A stretch of DNA of 64,000 nt, taken from Arthrobacter sp. 24S4-2 (GTDB lineage: Bacteria; Actinomycetota; Actinomycetes; Actinomycetales; Micrococcaceae). The position numbers and the translations under genes were made by a program. The notes below the pieces were generated by a model. That model was given only the letters and a program-made list of their open reading frames with translations. It searched no databases and was not told where the DNA came from. Shown piece after piece: positions 26,950 to 35,421 of the stretch. The first letter of the stretch is position 1. Every line of letters begins with the position of its first letter. The stretch is from positions 5,022,001 through 5,086,000 of the forward strand of contig NZ_CP040018.1 of assembly GCF_005280255.1 (NCBI RefSeq). Reading direction: 5' to 3'.

Positions 26950-27300
26950 ATGCCGGACGGCCAGCAGACATGGTCAACGCGCTCCATTGAGCTGCAGCGG
27001 GCTCGTCCGATCTCTGAACTGCGCCTGCCTGCACGGGCAACGAACAGCCTCGCCCGACACGGCGTGAACACCGTCGGACAGCTGATTGCACGCTCGCGGC
27101 AGGATCTAAAGAACGAGATTCACGGCCTCGGGATCGGCAGCATCAGTGACATTGAGGGCGCCCTGAAGCAGGAAGGCCTGAGTCTCGCGAGCTCCGGAAG
27201 GGCGTTGCGGTATACGCGTCCACTCAGCCGGCATGCCCGGAATCACCGCGCATGGTTGGCAGGTCCGCCGATCTTGAAAGAGGCGGACAGAGTTCAGTGA
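26950..27300 (+). CDS. Stand-alone RNA polymerase alpha C-terminal-domain-like protein
   Basis: This is a 116-residue protein; ATG 26950 (MPDGQQTWS) has GGAAGGAT upstream. Residues ~19-75 (PISELRLPARATNSLARHGVNTVGQLIARSRQDL, then GLGIGSISDIEGALKQEGL) match the helix-hairpin-helix alpha-CTD of RpoA, which binds UP-element DNA and activators. There is no alpha N-terminal domain, so it cannot assemble core polymerase. It lies between two ECF sigma genes. It may bind DNA or sigma region 4, or be a small HhH protein unrelated to transcription; the role is unknown. Confidence 0.7.
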   Translation: MPDGQQTWSTRSIELQRARPISELRLPARATNSLARHGVNTVGQLIARSRQDLKNEIHGLGIGSISDIEGALKQEGLSLASSGRALRYTRPLSRHARNHRAWLAGPPILKEADRVQ

Positions 27301-27535
27301 AGTATTGCCGATTTCCGCCGTCCTCCCTGGTCCGCACCGGCCGCGTGGTCCAACAACACCCGCGAAACGACTGCCAGCCGGCAGACCGTGGCCGGCGGTT
27401 CGTTTGCGGCTGGCAGCAGCGCAACTGCGGCGGGCCGTTCCTGCACGGGATCCGGTGGCCTGTCGAAAGGCCGGATCGCCGCTGACCGGTAAAATGAGGA
27501 CCAATCAGCACACGCAGCAATGGGGGGTGATCGGT

Positions 27536-27775
27536 ATGTCCGAAGGACCTGACGGGCGGCTGACCGTATCGGTGGGCCGGCGGGAGTTCGAGCTACTGAA
27601 CCGTGAGTGGGCTGACTACGTCGCCGCGACCGGTGCGGGAGCAAGCCCGGTTGATCCAGTTCTCACCCTAAGGCGCACCGGCGGGGTTCTGCGGTCCCTG
27701 GACCGGTTGCTGGCGTCGATCGAGCGCGAGGACAGCCAGGCCCCATCAGCCGCTGGCGCCGAGCCCCGCGAGTAG
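27536..27775 (+). CDS. Small acidic hypothetical protein
   Basis: This is a 79-residue protein starting at ATG 27536 (MSEGPDGRLTVSVGRREF) after a G-rich stretch. I see no signal peptide, membrane segment or known motif. It sits between the alpha-CTD-like gene and the second sigma gene on the same strand. It could be a short regulatory protein of the same cluster, but nothing in it proves this. Confidence 0.45.
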   Translation: MSEGPDGRLTVSVGRREFELLNREWADYVAATGAGASPVDPVLTLRRTGGVLRSLDRLLASIEREDSQAPSAAGAEPRE

Positions 27776-27905
27776 GGGCCGTCGCCGTCACGCGCTGACT
27801 TCTTCATGTTTTTTATGACCAAAACGCCTTCAACGCTTCATTACGTGATTACGTGAGCGCTAACACATCCTGCCACCAGGAATTCATCGTCCGCCCGGAG
27901 TCACT

Positions 27906-27962
27906 ATGTTCCCAGTTTGCCGTCACTCACGTGCCGCGTCCGCGTGCCGGGCAATGCTGTGA
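27906..27962 (+). CDS. Possible leader peptide coupled to the sigma factor start
   Basis: An 18-codon ORF (MFPVCRHSRAASACRAML) follows a CGGAG ribosome site and ends in TGA that overlaps a GTG start of the sigma gene (27959, GTGA). Overlap of a well-initiated short frame with a poorly initiated long one is the layout of translational coupling. It may be chance. Confidence 0.25.
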   Translation: MFPVCRHSRAASACRAML

Positions 27963-29068
27963 AGGCCACCGCAAGCCCGCCGGACGGCGCGTCTGCGGGT
28001 ACGGGACCCGCCGCGGCAGAAGCCGAGGCGCGGCTCGTCCAGGATTGCCGGGAAGGCAAGACCGGGGCCGTTCTGGAATTGTTCAGGACCCACTGGGAGC
28101 CGGCCTTGGCTTATGCCAACGTGCTGAGCAGATCCTCACATGATGCGGAAGATGCCGCCGCGACGGCATTCCTTAAATCCCTGACCGCAATGCGACGCGG
28201 CAAAGGGCCGGACGGCCCGGTCAGGCCTTATCTCCTCAGGGCTGTCCGCACTGCGGCAGTCGACCGCCATTCGTCCGGTGAGCATCCGTCCGGGCGAATC
28301 ATGGAGCTGGCTGACGGCCAGAACACTGACGGGCTCCACAGCGGCGCGCAGGAGCACGACTTCGTCGCGGAGGCCTTCGCGACTCTCCCCCTTCGTTGGC
28401 AAAGAGTCCTTTGGTATGTCGAGATTGAAGGACTGAAGCCGCGCGAGGCCGCGCCGCTCCTCGACGTCGCCCCCAACGCACTCTCTGCCCTCCTTCGGCG
28501 TGCTCGCAAAGGACTTCGTAAGGCCTATCTCCTGGTGTATCTGCGCGACTCCGAAATCCGCGGCTGCGACTCCATGCTGCAGGTGTTGGCCGAATCTGTT
28601 CTCGCCCGCACCACGGTGGCGGGCCAGGCAAGAGTCGACGGACATATCCGCACGTGCCGGAACTGCCGCGGGGCACTCCAAGGTTTGCGTGATGTCCGTT
28701 CCAGAATGCAAAGTCTCCTGAATCCGGGCCTCCTGCCGGCGGTGCTCTCGCCACTCACCGCTGTCCGGATCCTCGAAACCCTGTCATCCCCGTCCCATTG
28801 CCCCTTGGGCCACCTCGCGGAAACCATCAATGAATCTGCTGACTTTGTACGTACGCTCTTCCACGGACTGAAAACGATTGGCGTATCGGCGGCGGTCGTC
28901 GTGCTCATGGTCCTGCCGGCAGCACCGAACGCTGCAACGCCCGAGCAGGAACCCCCTGGTCGCATAGGTGGTTGCGGCCCTTACGGAACATCCGTCGGTT
29001 GCGTGTACCGTTCAGCCACCGCCCCGGATTACCTCCAGTTGCGGGCAGGGACCCGCTCATCCCAATAG
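27959..29068 (+). CDS. ECF sigma factor with fused zinc-finger/transmembrane anti-sigma-like tail
   Basis: I use GTG 27959, which overlaps the stop of a short leader ORF; the frame is open upstream to TTG 27917. The first ~190 residues are an ECF sigma factor (region 2 with SSHDAEDAAATAFLKSLTAM; region 4 with LPLRWQRVLWYVEIEGLKPREAAPLLDVAPNALSALLRRARKGLRKAY). Then follows a cysteine-containing motif of the anti-sigma zinc-finger type (HIRTCRNCRGAL), and near residue ~310 a single hydrophobic segment (GVSAAVVVLMVLPAAP). The Cys-rich tail after the membrane segment (GGCGPYGTSVGCVY) would be outside the cell. Sigma and anti-sigma functions appear joined in one chain. Confidence 0.8.
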   Translation: MKATASPPDGASAGTGPAAAEAEARLVQDCREGKTGAVLELFRTHWEPALAYANVLSRSSHDAEDAAATAFLKSLTAMRRGKGPDGPVRPYLLRAVRTAAVDRHSSGEHPSGRIMELADGQNTDGLHSGAQEHDFVAEAFATLPLRWQRVLWYVEIEGLKPREAAPLLDVAPNALSALLRRARKGLRKAYLLVYLRDSEIRGCDSMLQVLAESVLARTTVAGQARVDGHIRTCRNCRGALQGLRDVRSRMQSLLNPGLLPAVLSPLTAVRILETLSSPSHCPLGHLAETINESADFVRTLFHGLKTIGVSAAVVVLMVLPAAPNAATPEQEPPGRIGGCGPYGTSVGCVYRSATAPDYLQLRAGTRSSQ

Positions 29069-29116
29069 CCCTACTAGCTGATATGGCGTCACGCCGCCCT
29101 GACCGTCGTTCCTCGG

Positions 29117-29572
29117 CTAGCTCGCGGCGTAGGTTTTGGCTTCACGCTGAATGAGCCGGGTAACCTTTTCGACCCGTTCAGACATATACGAGCCGACCTG
29201 GAGCCGGTCGCCGGGCCAGCTGGAAGACTCCCGCGAGTCCTCGAGGGCTTTGGCCAGGGCACGGGAAAGTGAGTACACCTTCCAGGAGTGTTTCAGGTAG
29301 TGCAGGGCCCGCCTCTTGTACTCGGGGCTTTGCCTCACCAGCCGGACGACGGCGCGCGCCATGGCTTCGCCCAGCAGTTTCTCCCCGGCTTGAATTTTTT
29401 CCATGCGGACCTTCACCATCCCCAGTGTGCGGCCAGTTTCTTCCTTGAACCCTTCCCTTCGAGTGTGGCGAAGGCCGCTCAGCATCGACTCAAGGCAATG
29501 CAAGGATTTGCTCAAGACCCAGCCACAGGGCTTACGGAGTATGTTGGGAAGCCGACGAAAGGTGGATCTCAA
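29117..29572 (-). CDS. Hypothetical basic helical protein
   Basis: This frame codes for up to 151 residues. The longest start is TTG 29572, which overlaps the start of the divergent GH13 gene; an internal Met (MVKVRMEKIQAGEKLLG) is a plausible alternative. The protein is rich in Arg, Lys and Glu, and predicted helical (GEAMARAVVRLVRQSPEYKRRALHYLKHSW). I recognise no family. Codon use is somewhat less GC-biased than its neighbours, so confidence that it is a gene is moderate. Confidence 0.45.
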   Translation of the reverse strand: MRSTFRRLPNILRKPCGWVLSKSLHCLESMLSGLRHTRREGFKEETGRTLGMVKVRMEKIQAGEKLLGEAMARAVVRLVRQSPEYKRRALHYLKHSWKVYSLSRALAKALEDSRESSSWPGDRLQVGSYMSERVEKVTRLIQREAKTYAAS

Positions 29573-30921
29573 TGACGGAGCCGGACTGGGTCCAACACGC
29601 TATCTGGTGGCAGGTCTATCCGATCGGCTTCGTGGGCGCGGAGCCTACGGCAGGGGCGGGCCGGCCAGTGGTCCATCGGCTGGGCCAGCTGGTTCCCTGG
29701 CTCGATTACGTCCTTGAACTCGGAGCTTCCGGCCTCGCGTTGGGGCCCGTCTTCGCCTCGGAGACCCACGGCTACGACACCACGGACTACTTCCGCATCG
29801 ACCCGCGGCTGGGTGATGACGCGGACTTTGACGAACTGATCGCGCAGTGCCACGCCCGGGGACTGAAGGTCCTGCTGGACGGCGTCTTCAACCACGTGGG
29901 CCGCAGCTTCGGGCCCTTCCAGGGGGTGCTCGCCGACGGACCCACGACGCCCGCCGCATCCTGGTTCCGCCTGCAGTGGCCGGACTCCGGGTGGGCGCCG
30001 GGCGCTGAACCCGGCTACGACGACTTCGAGGGCCACCATCACCTGGTGGCGCTCAACCACGACGATCCCGGGGTCGCTGCCCTGGTCACGGACGTGATGA
30101 AGCACTGGCTGGGCCGCGGCGCGGACGGCTGGCGGCTGGACGCGGCCTACGCCGTGCCGGCGTCGTTCTGGGCGCCGGTGCTGGCCGAGGTGCGCCGCGA
30201 ATATCCGGATTCCTACTTCGTAGGCGAGTACATCCACGGCGATTTCGCCGACGAGGTGGAGCGGAGCACCCTGGATTCGGTCACACAGTACGAACTGTGG
30301 AAGGCCGTCTGGAGCTCGCTCAACGATGCCAACTTCTACGAGCTCGCCTCCGCGCTCGAGCGGCACAACGGCTTCCTGGACAGGTTCGTGCCGCTGACGT
30401 TCTTGGGCAACCACGACGTCACCCGCCTGGCCAGCAAACTGGACAACCCGGACCAGCTGGCCCTTGCGCTCACGGTCCTGCTGACTGTGGGCGGGACGCC
30501 GAGCATCTACTACGGCGATGAGCAGGCCTTCCGCGGCATCAAGGAGGACCGCGCCGGAGGAGACGACGCTGTCCGTCCCGCGTTCCCCGCCGGCCCCGCG
30601 GAACTGGCAGGGTCCGGCTGGCCGGTGTACCACCTGCACCAGGAACTGATCAGCCTCCGCCGCCGGCACGCCTGGCTGCACGGCGCCCGCACCAAGGTCC
30701 TGACGCTCAGCAACGAGCACCTCGTCTACGAAGCCCATGGCGACGGTAGTGCAGGCGACGGCGGTGCGCTGACAGTCGCGCTGAACCTTACCGGCAAGCC
30801 GGTGGACCTGCCCGTACCGTCCGGGTCCGGGGCACTGCTGGCCGGGCGGGCCCACCGGCATCCGGAACGCGACGCGGTGGGGCTGCCCGGCTACGGGTGG
30901 GCGGTCCTTGGCAGCGGCTAG
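29572..30921 (+). CDS. GH13 alpha-amylase-family glycosidase
   Basis: This 449-residue enzyme of the alpha-amylase clan has IWWQVYPIGF at the first strand and LLDGVFNHVG (region I). The nucleophile is Asp190 in GADGWRLDAAY, the acid/base Glu219 in YFVGEYIHG and the transition-state Asp282 in FLGNHDVTR, so the catalytic triad is complete. It is shorter than typical amylases and lacks a signal peptide, so it probably works in the cytoplasm on small alpha-glucans or maltooligosaccharides. The end overlaps the convergent FDH gene by four bases. Confidence 0.9.
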   Translation: MTEPDWVQHAIWWQVYPIGFVGAEPTAGAGRPVVHRLGQLVPWLDYVLELGASGLALGPVFASETHGYDTTDYFRIDPRLGDDADFDELIAQCHARGLKVLLDGVFNHVGRSFGPFQGVLADGPTTPAASWFRLQWPDSGWAPGAEPGYDDFEGHHHLVALNHDDPGVAALVTDVMKHWLGRGADGWRLDAAYAVPASFWAPVLAEVRREYPDSYFVGEYIHGDFADEVERSTLDSVTQYELWKAVWSSLNDANFYELASALERHNGFLDRFVPLTFLGNHDVTRLASKLDNPDQLALALTVLLTVGGTPSIYYGDEQAFRGIKEDRAGGDDAVRPAFPAGPAELAGSGWPVYHLHQELISLRRRHAWLHGARTKVLTLSNEHLVYEAHGDGSAGDGGALTVALNLTGKPVDLPVPSGSGALLAGRAHRHPERDAVGLPGYGWAVLGSG

Positions 30922-33316
30922 CCCGCCGCGGCGGTTGCCTCGGTGCGCTCCGCAAGGGCATCCGCTGAGGCCGTCTCCAGCGCGCCGGCCGCCGCAGCCT
31001 CCGCGGGGTGGGGGACGAAGCGGACGAACATGGCTTTGAATCCGGGGGTGTTGGATTCCCGTGCCACGTTTTCCTTGTGGACCAAGGCGTTGGCCTCGGG
31101 GAAGTAGGCCGCGGCGCAGCCCTTCGCTGTCGGGTAGGCCACCAGCCGGAACTTGTCCGCCTGCCGGTCGTGACCCCGGAACGTGCTCACCACGTCCACC
31201 AGGTCACGGTCCCGGAAACCAAGCTCGGCCAGGTCCTCCGGGTGCACCAGGATCACCCGGCGCCCGTCCGAGATCCCGCGGTACCGGTCATCCAGGCCGT
31301 AGAACGTGGTGTTGTACTGGTCGTGGCTGCGGATGGTCTGCAGGACCAGGTGGCCGTCCGGCGGAGTCAGGTATTCCAGCGCGCTGACCGTGAACCGGCC
31401 ACGGCCGATGTCCGTCTTGAAGGACCGGGTGTCCCGCGGCGGGTTGGGCAGCACAAAGCCGTTCCTGCTCCGGACCCGGGCGTTGAAGTCCTCGAAGCCC
31501 GGAATGACGCGCGAGATATGATCGCGGACCACGTCGTAGTCCCCGGCCATGGCCTTCCAGTCCACCGGATGGTCCTCGCCGAAGGTGGCGTCGGCCATCC
31601 GGGCGATGATCACCGGCTCGGCGAGCAGGTGCTCGGAGACCGGCTGCAGCCTGCCCTGCGTCGAGTGGACCACGGACATGGAGTCCTCCACGGACAGGAA
31701 CTGGGCGCCGCCGGGGTGCTTGTCGTCCTTGTCCGTCCGGCCCAGCGTGGGCAGGATCAGCGAGGTGCGTCCGTGCACCACGTGGGAACGGTTCGGCTTG
31801 GTGGAGACGTGCACGGTCAGGCCGATCCGCTGCATCCCCGCTTCCAGGGCCTCGGTGTCGGAGCAGGCCAGCGAGAAGTTCCCGCCCATGGATACAAAAA
31901 CGTCCACGTCGTTCCGTTCGAAGGCCTCCATGGCCTCCACGGCATCGAAGCCGTGGGGGCGCGGCGACGTGATCCCAAATTCCTTGTCCAGGGCTTCGAG
32001 CAGCCATTCCTTCGGTTTCTCCCAGATGCCCATGGTCCGGTCGCCCTGGACGTTGGAGTGCCCGCGGACCGGGCAGGCCCCCGCGCCGGGCTTGCCGAAG
32101 TTGCCCTGCAGGAGCAGGACGTTGACCATTTCCTTGATGGTGTCCACCGAGTGCGGCTGCTGCGTCACGCCCAAGGCCCAGCAGAAGATCGTCGCCCTGG
32201 ACCGGATCAGCATTCCGGCCACGTTCTCGATCTGCTGCCGGGCCAGGCCGGTCGCCTTCTCGGTCTCCTCCCAGTCCAGCTCCCGGCGTGCGTTGCGGTA
32301 GGCATCGAAGCCGTCCGTCTGCGCCTCGACGAAGGAACGGTCGACGACGGTGCCGGGGTTCCGCTCTTCCTCCGCCAGCAGCAGGTGGCCCAGGGCCTGG
32401 AACAGCGCCAGGTCCCCGCCCACCTTGATCTGCAGGTACTCGTCGGCCAGCGGTGTGCCGTTTCCGACCACCCCGGAGAAGGTCTGCGGGTCCTTGAAGT
32501 TGAACAGTCCGGCTTCGGGCAGCGGGTTCACCGCCACCACCTTGCCGCCCTTGTCCTTGCATTCCTTCAGCGCCGAGAGCATCCGGGGGTGGTTGGTGCC
32601 CGGGTTCTGCCCCACCACGAAGATGAGCTCCGAGTCGTGGATGTCGTCCAGCGAGACGGTCCCTTTGCCGATGCCGATGGTCGGGTTCAGCGCGGAGCCC
32701 GAGGACTCGTGGCACATGTTGGAACAGTCCGGCAGGTTGTTGGTGCCCAGGGCCCGCGCGAACAGCTGGTACATGAACGCTGTCTCGTTGGCCGTGCGCC
32801 CCGAAGTGTAAAAGACGCAGCGGTCCGGCAGGCTGGCCCGGATGTGCTCGCCGATCAGCTCGAACGCCTCCGCCCAGGAGATCGGCGAATAGTGGGTTTC
32901 CCCTTCGCGGATCACCACCGGTTCGCTCAGCCGGCCCTGGTTGCCCAGCCAGTACTCGGTCTTCCCCGAGAGTTCGGCAATGGAATGTTTGGCCCAGAAC
33001 TCGGCCCCGACGGTTCGCAGGGTGTTCTCCTCCGCCACCGCTTTGGCGCCGTTCTCGCAGAACTCGGCGACCTTGCGCTTCTTGTCCGTTTCCGGCCAGG
33101 CGCAGCCCGGGCAGTCGAAACCGCCGCGCTGGTTCAGGCGCAGCAGCGACTGCGCCGTCCGGGACACCCCGGCCTGGGCCACGGCGCGCTCCAGAGCCAC
33201 CATCACGGCCTTGACGCCGGCCGCTTGGGTCTTCGGCGCGTGGACCTCCAGCTCGTCCTCGTTGATGTCCGCGACGGGGGCCGGCTGCCTGCCGAACTTC
33301 AGGGGACGCCTTTCAT
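30918..33316 (-). pseudogene. FdhF/YdeP-type molybdopterin oxidoreductase (formate dehydrogenase-like), frameshift near start
   Basis: A continuous frame of 762 codons runs from GTG 33206 to the stop at 30918, but clear protein-like sequence continues upstream (PLKFGRQPAP, then DELEVHAPKTQAAGVKAV). One extra C at the minus-strand CCCC run (33302-33305) joins it to ATG 33316-33314 and gives about 799 residues, starting MKGVPLKFGRQ. That ATG overlaps the MBL stop (ATGA). Motifs include NQRGGFDCPGCAWPE near the N-terminus, then SGRTANETAFMYQLFARALGTNNLPDCSNMCHESSG and GQNPGTNHPRMLSAL, as in FdhF/YdeP proteins. It probably oxidises formate to CO2. If the base is truly missing, translation could still begin at 33206. 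Confidence 0.85.
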
Positions 33317-33933
33317 GCGGTGACCTTGGCCAGCGTCTCCCGCTCCGCTCCGATGGTGGTGTTGTCCCCGTGCCCGGTGCGCACCACAGTCCTGGCCGGC
33401 AAGGTCAGCAGCCGCTCCCGGATCGAGGCGAGGATGGTCGGGTAATCGCTGTAGGACCTGCCCGTGGCGCCCGGGCCGCCGTTGAACAGCGTGTCCCCCG
33501 TGAATACCGTCCCTTCGTTCTCAAGGTGGAAGCATGTGGACCCCGGCGAATGGCCCGGTGTGTGAATGGCCCGCAGGGTGGCCCCGCCCACCTGGAACAC
33601 GTCGCCGTCAGCAAGATAGCGGTCCGGTTTGACGTCCGGGTAGACCTGTTCCCACAGCACCAGGTCGTCAGGGTGCAGGTGGATCGGCGCCTTCACGGCC
33701 TCCGCCACGGCACGCGCCGCACCGATGTGGTCGTTGTGCGCGTGGGTGAGCAGGATGGCCAGGACTTTCCGGCCGCGTACCTGCCTGATGATCGCTTCGG
33801 CGTCATGCGGGGAATCGATGATCACGCATTCGTCCTCGTTCCCCACGATCCAGACGTTGTTGTCCACATCCCAGGTGCCGCCGTCGAGCGAAAAAGTGCC
33901 GGAGGTGACGAGGTTCTCGATGGTGACACTCAT
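33313..33933 (-). CDS. MBL-fold hydrolase, probable S-formylmycothiol hydrolase role
   Basis: This 206-residue metallo-beta-lactamase-fold enzyme has the metal site THAHNDH (H-x-H-x-D-H), then HTPGHSPGST and FTGDTLF with later ligands. ATG 33933 overlaps the stop of the dehydrogenase gene, and its own TGA overlaps the start of the FDH gene, so it is the middle member of a coupled three-gene operon. The mycothiol-dependent dehydrogenase yields S-formylmycothiol, which must be hydrolysed. The glutathione pathway uses an esterase for this, and none is present here, so this MBL protein is the natural candidate (inference from context). Confidence 0.85.
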   Translation of the reverse strand: MSVTIENLVTSGTFSLDGGTWDVDNNVWIVGNEDECVIIDSPHDAEAIIRQVRGRKVLAILLTHAHNDHIGAARAVAEAVKAPIHLHPDDLVLWEQVYPDVKPDRYLADGDVFQVGGATLRAIHTPGHSPGSTCFHLENEGTVFTGDTLFNGGPGATGRSYSDYPTILASIRERLLTLPARTVVRTGHGDNTTIGAERETLAKVTA

Positions 33934-35054
33934 GCGGACGCCACCGTCGGCTGGATGTCTTCGACGGACTGGACCTCCACCACGGAACGCAGCACCTTGC
34001 CCTCGTGCATCTTGCCAAAGGCCTCCTCCACCTGGTCGATGGTGATGCGCTCGGTCACGAAGGCATCCAGGTCCAGGTTGCCCAGCTTGTACTGCGCCAC
34101 CAGCATCGGGAAGTCCCGGGAGGGCAGGCAGTCGCCGTACCAGGAGGACTTCAGCGACCCGCCGCGGCCAAAGACATCCAGCAGCGGCAGCTCGAGCAGC
34201 ATCTCCGGCGTCGGGACGCCCACCAGCACCACTCGGCCGGCGAGGTCCCGGGCGTAGAACGCCTGCTTGTACGTTTCGGGGCGGCCCACCGCCTCGATCA
34301 CGACGTCGGCACCGTTGCCGCCGGTCAGCGCCCGGATGGCTTCGACCGGGTCTTCCTTGCTGGAATCGACTCCGTGGGTGGCGCCGAGGGACTTGGCCAT
34401 TTCCACCTTGTTGGCGTCGATGTCGACGGCGATGATCGTGGTGGCGCCGGCCAGCTTCGCGCCGGCGATGGCGGCGATGCCCACGCCGCCGCAGCCAATC
34501 ACGGCCACGGATTCGCCGCGCTTGACCTCGCCGGTGTTGATGGCGGCGCCGATGCCTGCCATCACGCCGCAGCCAAGCAGCCCGACGGCGGCGGGATCGG
34601 CGTCCTCGTCAACCTTGGTGCACTGCCCGGCGGCCACCAGCGTCTTCTCGGCGAAGGCGCCGATGCCCAGCGCGGGAGAGAGTTCGGTGCCGTCCTCGAG
34701 CGTCATCTTCTGGGTGGCGTTGTGCGTGTTGAAGCAGTACTGCGGCTGGCCCTTGGCGCAGGCGCGGCATTCGCCGCACACGGCACGCCAGTTCAGGATC
34801 ACCCGGTCGCCGGGAGCCACTTCGGTGACGTCCGGTCCGACGGCGCTGACCACGCCGGTGGCTTCGTGGCCCAGCAGGATGGGGAAATCGTCGGTGATTC
34901 CGCCCTGTTTGTAGTGCAGGTCCGTGTGGCAGACGCCGCAGGTGAGGATGTCCACCAGGGCCTCACCCGGTCCGGGATCCGGCACCAGGATGGTCTCGAC
35001 CGAGACCGGTGCGTTCTTTTCCTTGGCAATGACGGCCTTGACTTTGTGAACCAT
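33930..35054 (-). CDS. mscR: Mycothiol-dependent formaldehyde dehydrogenase / S-nitrosomycothiol reductase
   Basis: This 374-residue zinc-dependent alcohol dehydrogenase starts at ATG 35054 (MVHKVKAVIAKEKN), with AGGAA upstream. The catalytic zinc site is CGVCHTDLHYKQGG with LGHEATG, the structural zinc site CGECRACAKGQPQYC, and the NAD motif VIGCGGVGIAAIAGA. This pattern is that of the actinobacterial class III-like enzyme that uses mycothiol rather than glutathione. It converts formaldehyde bound to mycothiol into S-formylmycothiol and can reduce S-nitrosomycothiol. As the first gene of the operon it supplies the MBL hydrolase and formate dehydrogenase that follow. Confidence 0.92.
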   Translation of the reverse strand: MVHKVKAVIAKEKNAPVSVETILVPDPGPGEALVDILTCGVCHTDLHYKQGGITDDFPILLGHEATGVVSAVGPDVTEVAPGDRVILNWRAVCGECRACAKGQPQYCFNTHNATQKMTLEDGTELSPALGIGAFAEKTLVAAGQCTKVDEDADPAAVGLLGCGVMAGIGAAINTGEVKRGESVAVIGCGGVGIAAIAGAKLAGATTIIAVDIDANKVEMAKSLGATHGVDSSKEDPVEAIRALTGGNGADVVIEAVGRPETYKQAFYARDLAGRVVLVGVPTPEMLLELPLLDVFGRGGSLKSSWYGDCLPSRDFPMLVAQYKLGNLDLDAFVTERITIDQVEEAFGKMHEGKVLRSVVEVQSVEDIQPTVASA

Positions 35055-35089
35055 GATTCCTGTGTTCCTTTCCTGAGCCCGGGGGCTCT

Positions 35090-35112
35090 TTGGCAACGGC
35101 GCCCGTTGCCAA
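35090..35112. promoter_or_regulatory. Inverted repeat 5' of mscR
   Basis: TTGGCAACGG and CCGTTGCCAA are exact complements around CGC (35090-35112). The centre lies about 45 bp upstream of the mscR start and just after the decayed betA copy. It may be an operator of the formaldehyde operon or a leftover terminator of the remnant. Confidence 0.45.
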
Positions 35113-35113
35113 T

Positions 35114-35421
35114 CTAGCTGACTCGTTGCGGTTCCAAATCTTCGTCCAGCGGCTCGATGCCCCGTTCAGGGCAGCCGTTCACGTGGTCGGTCGGCGGGAA
35201 GCCGGATTCCTGTGCTGCTTTGAAGAAGGCTTGGAACAGCGGGGTTGCCGGACCAGGTTCCAGCACGCTGAGGACCTCGCCGCGGGCATGGGCAACCCGG
35301 TGGCCGCCCATGTGCGGCTCCGGATCCGACTCGTAGCGCCAGTCGTGGAGGGATTCCCGCTGGGGAAGGTCAGGCCGGGCGGCATCTGAATGAACAGGTC
35401 CCAGGGGTCGTTCTCTGTCAT
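35114..35421 (-). pseudogene. Decayed choline dehydrogenase (betA-like) remnant
   Basis: Translated fragments clearly match the intact betA at 15731, but in different frames. NDPWDLFIQMPPGLTFPSG is followed after a frame change by RESLHDWRYESDPEPHMGGHRVAHARGEVL. A deletion then jumps to SVLEPGPATPLFQAFFKAAQESGFPPTDHVNG. The FAD motif and all the C-terminal half are gone. It is a genuine pseudogene with several lesions, unlike the single-base frameshifts elsewhere. Confidence 0.8.

Noticed and set aside
29569..30861. A 430-codon minus-strand frame opposite the GH13 enzyme
   Set aside because: Shadow frame; the plus strand carries the complete catalytic triad.
31008..33323. A 771-codon open frame on the plus strand opposite the formate dehydrogenase-like gene
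   Set aside because: It is an antisense shadow of a high-GC coding sequence, has no family match and no ribosome site, and the minus strand has clear motifs.
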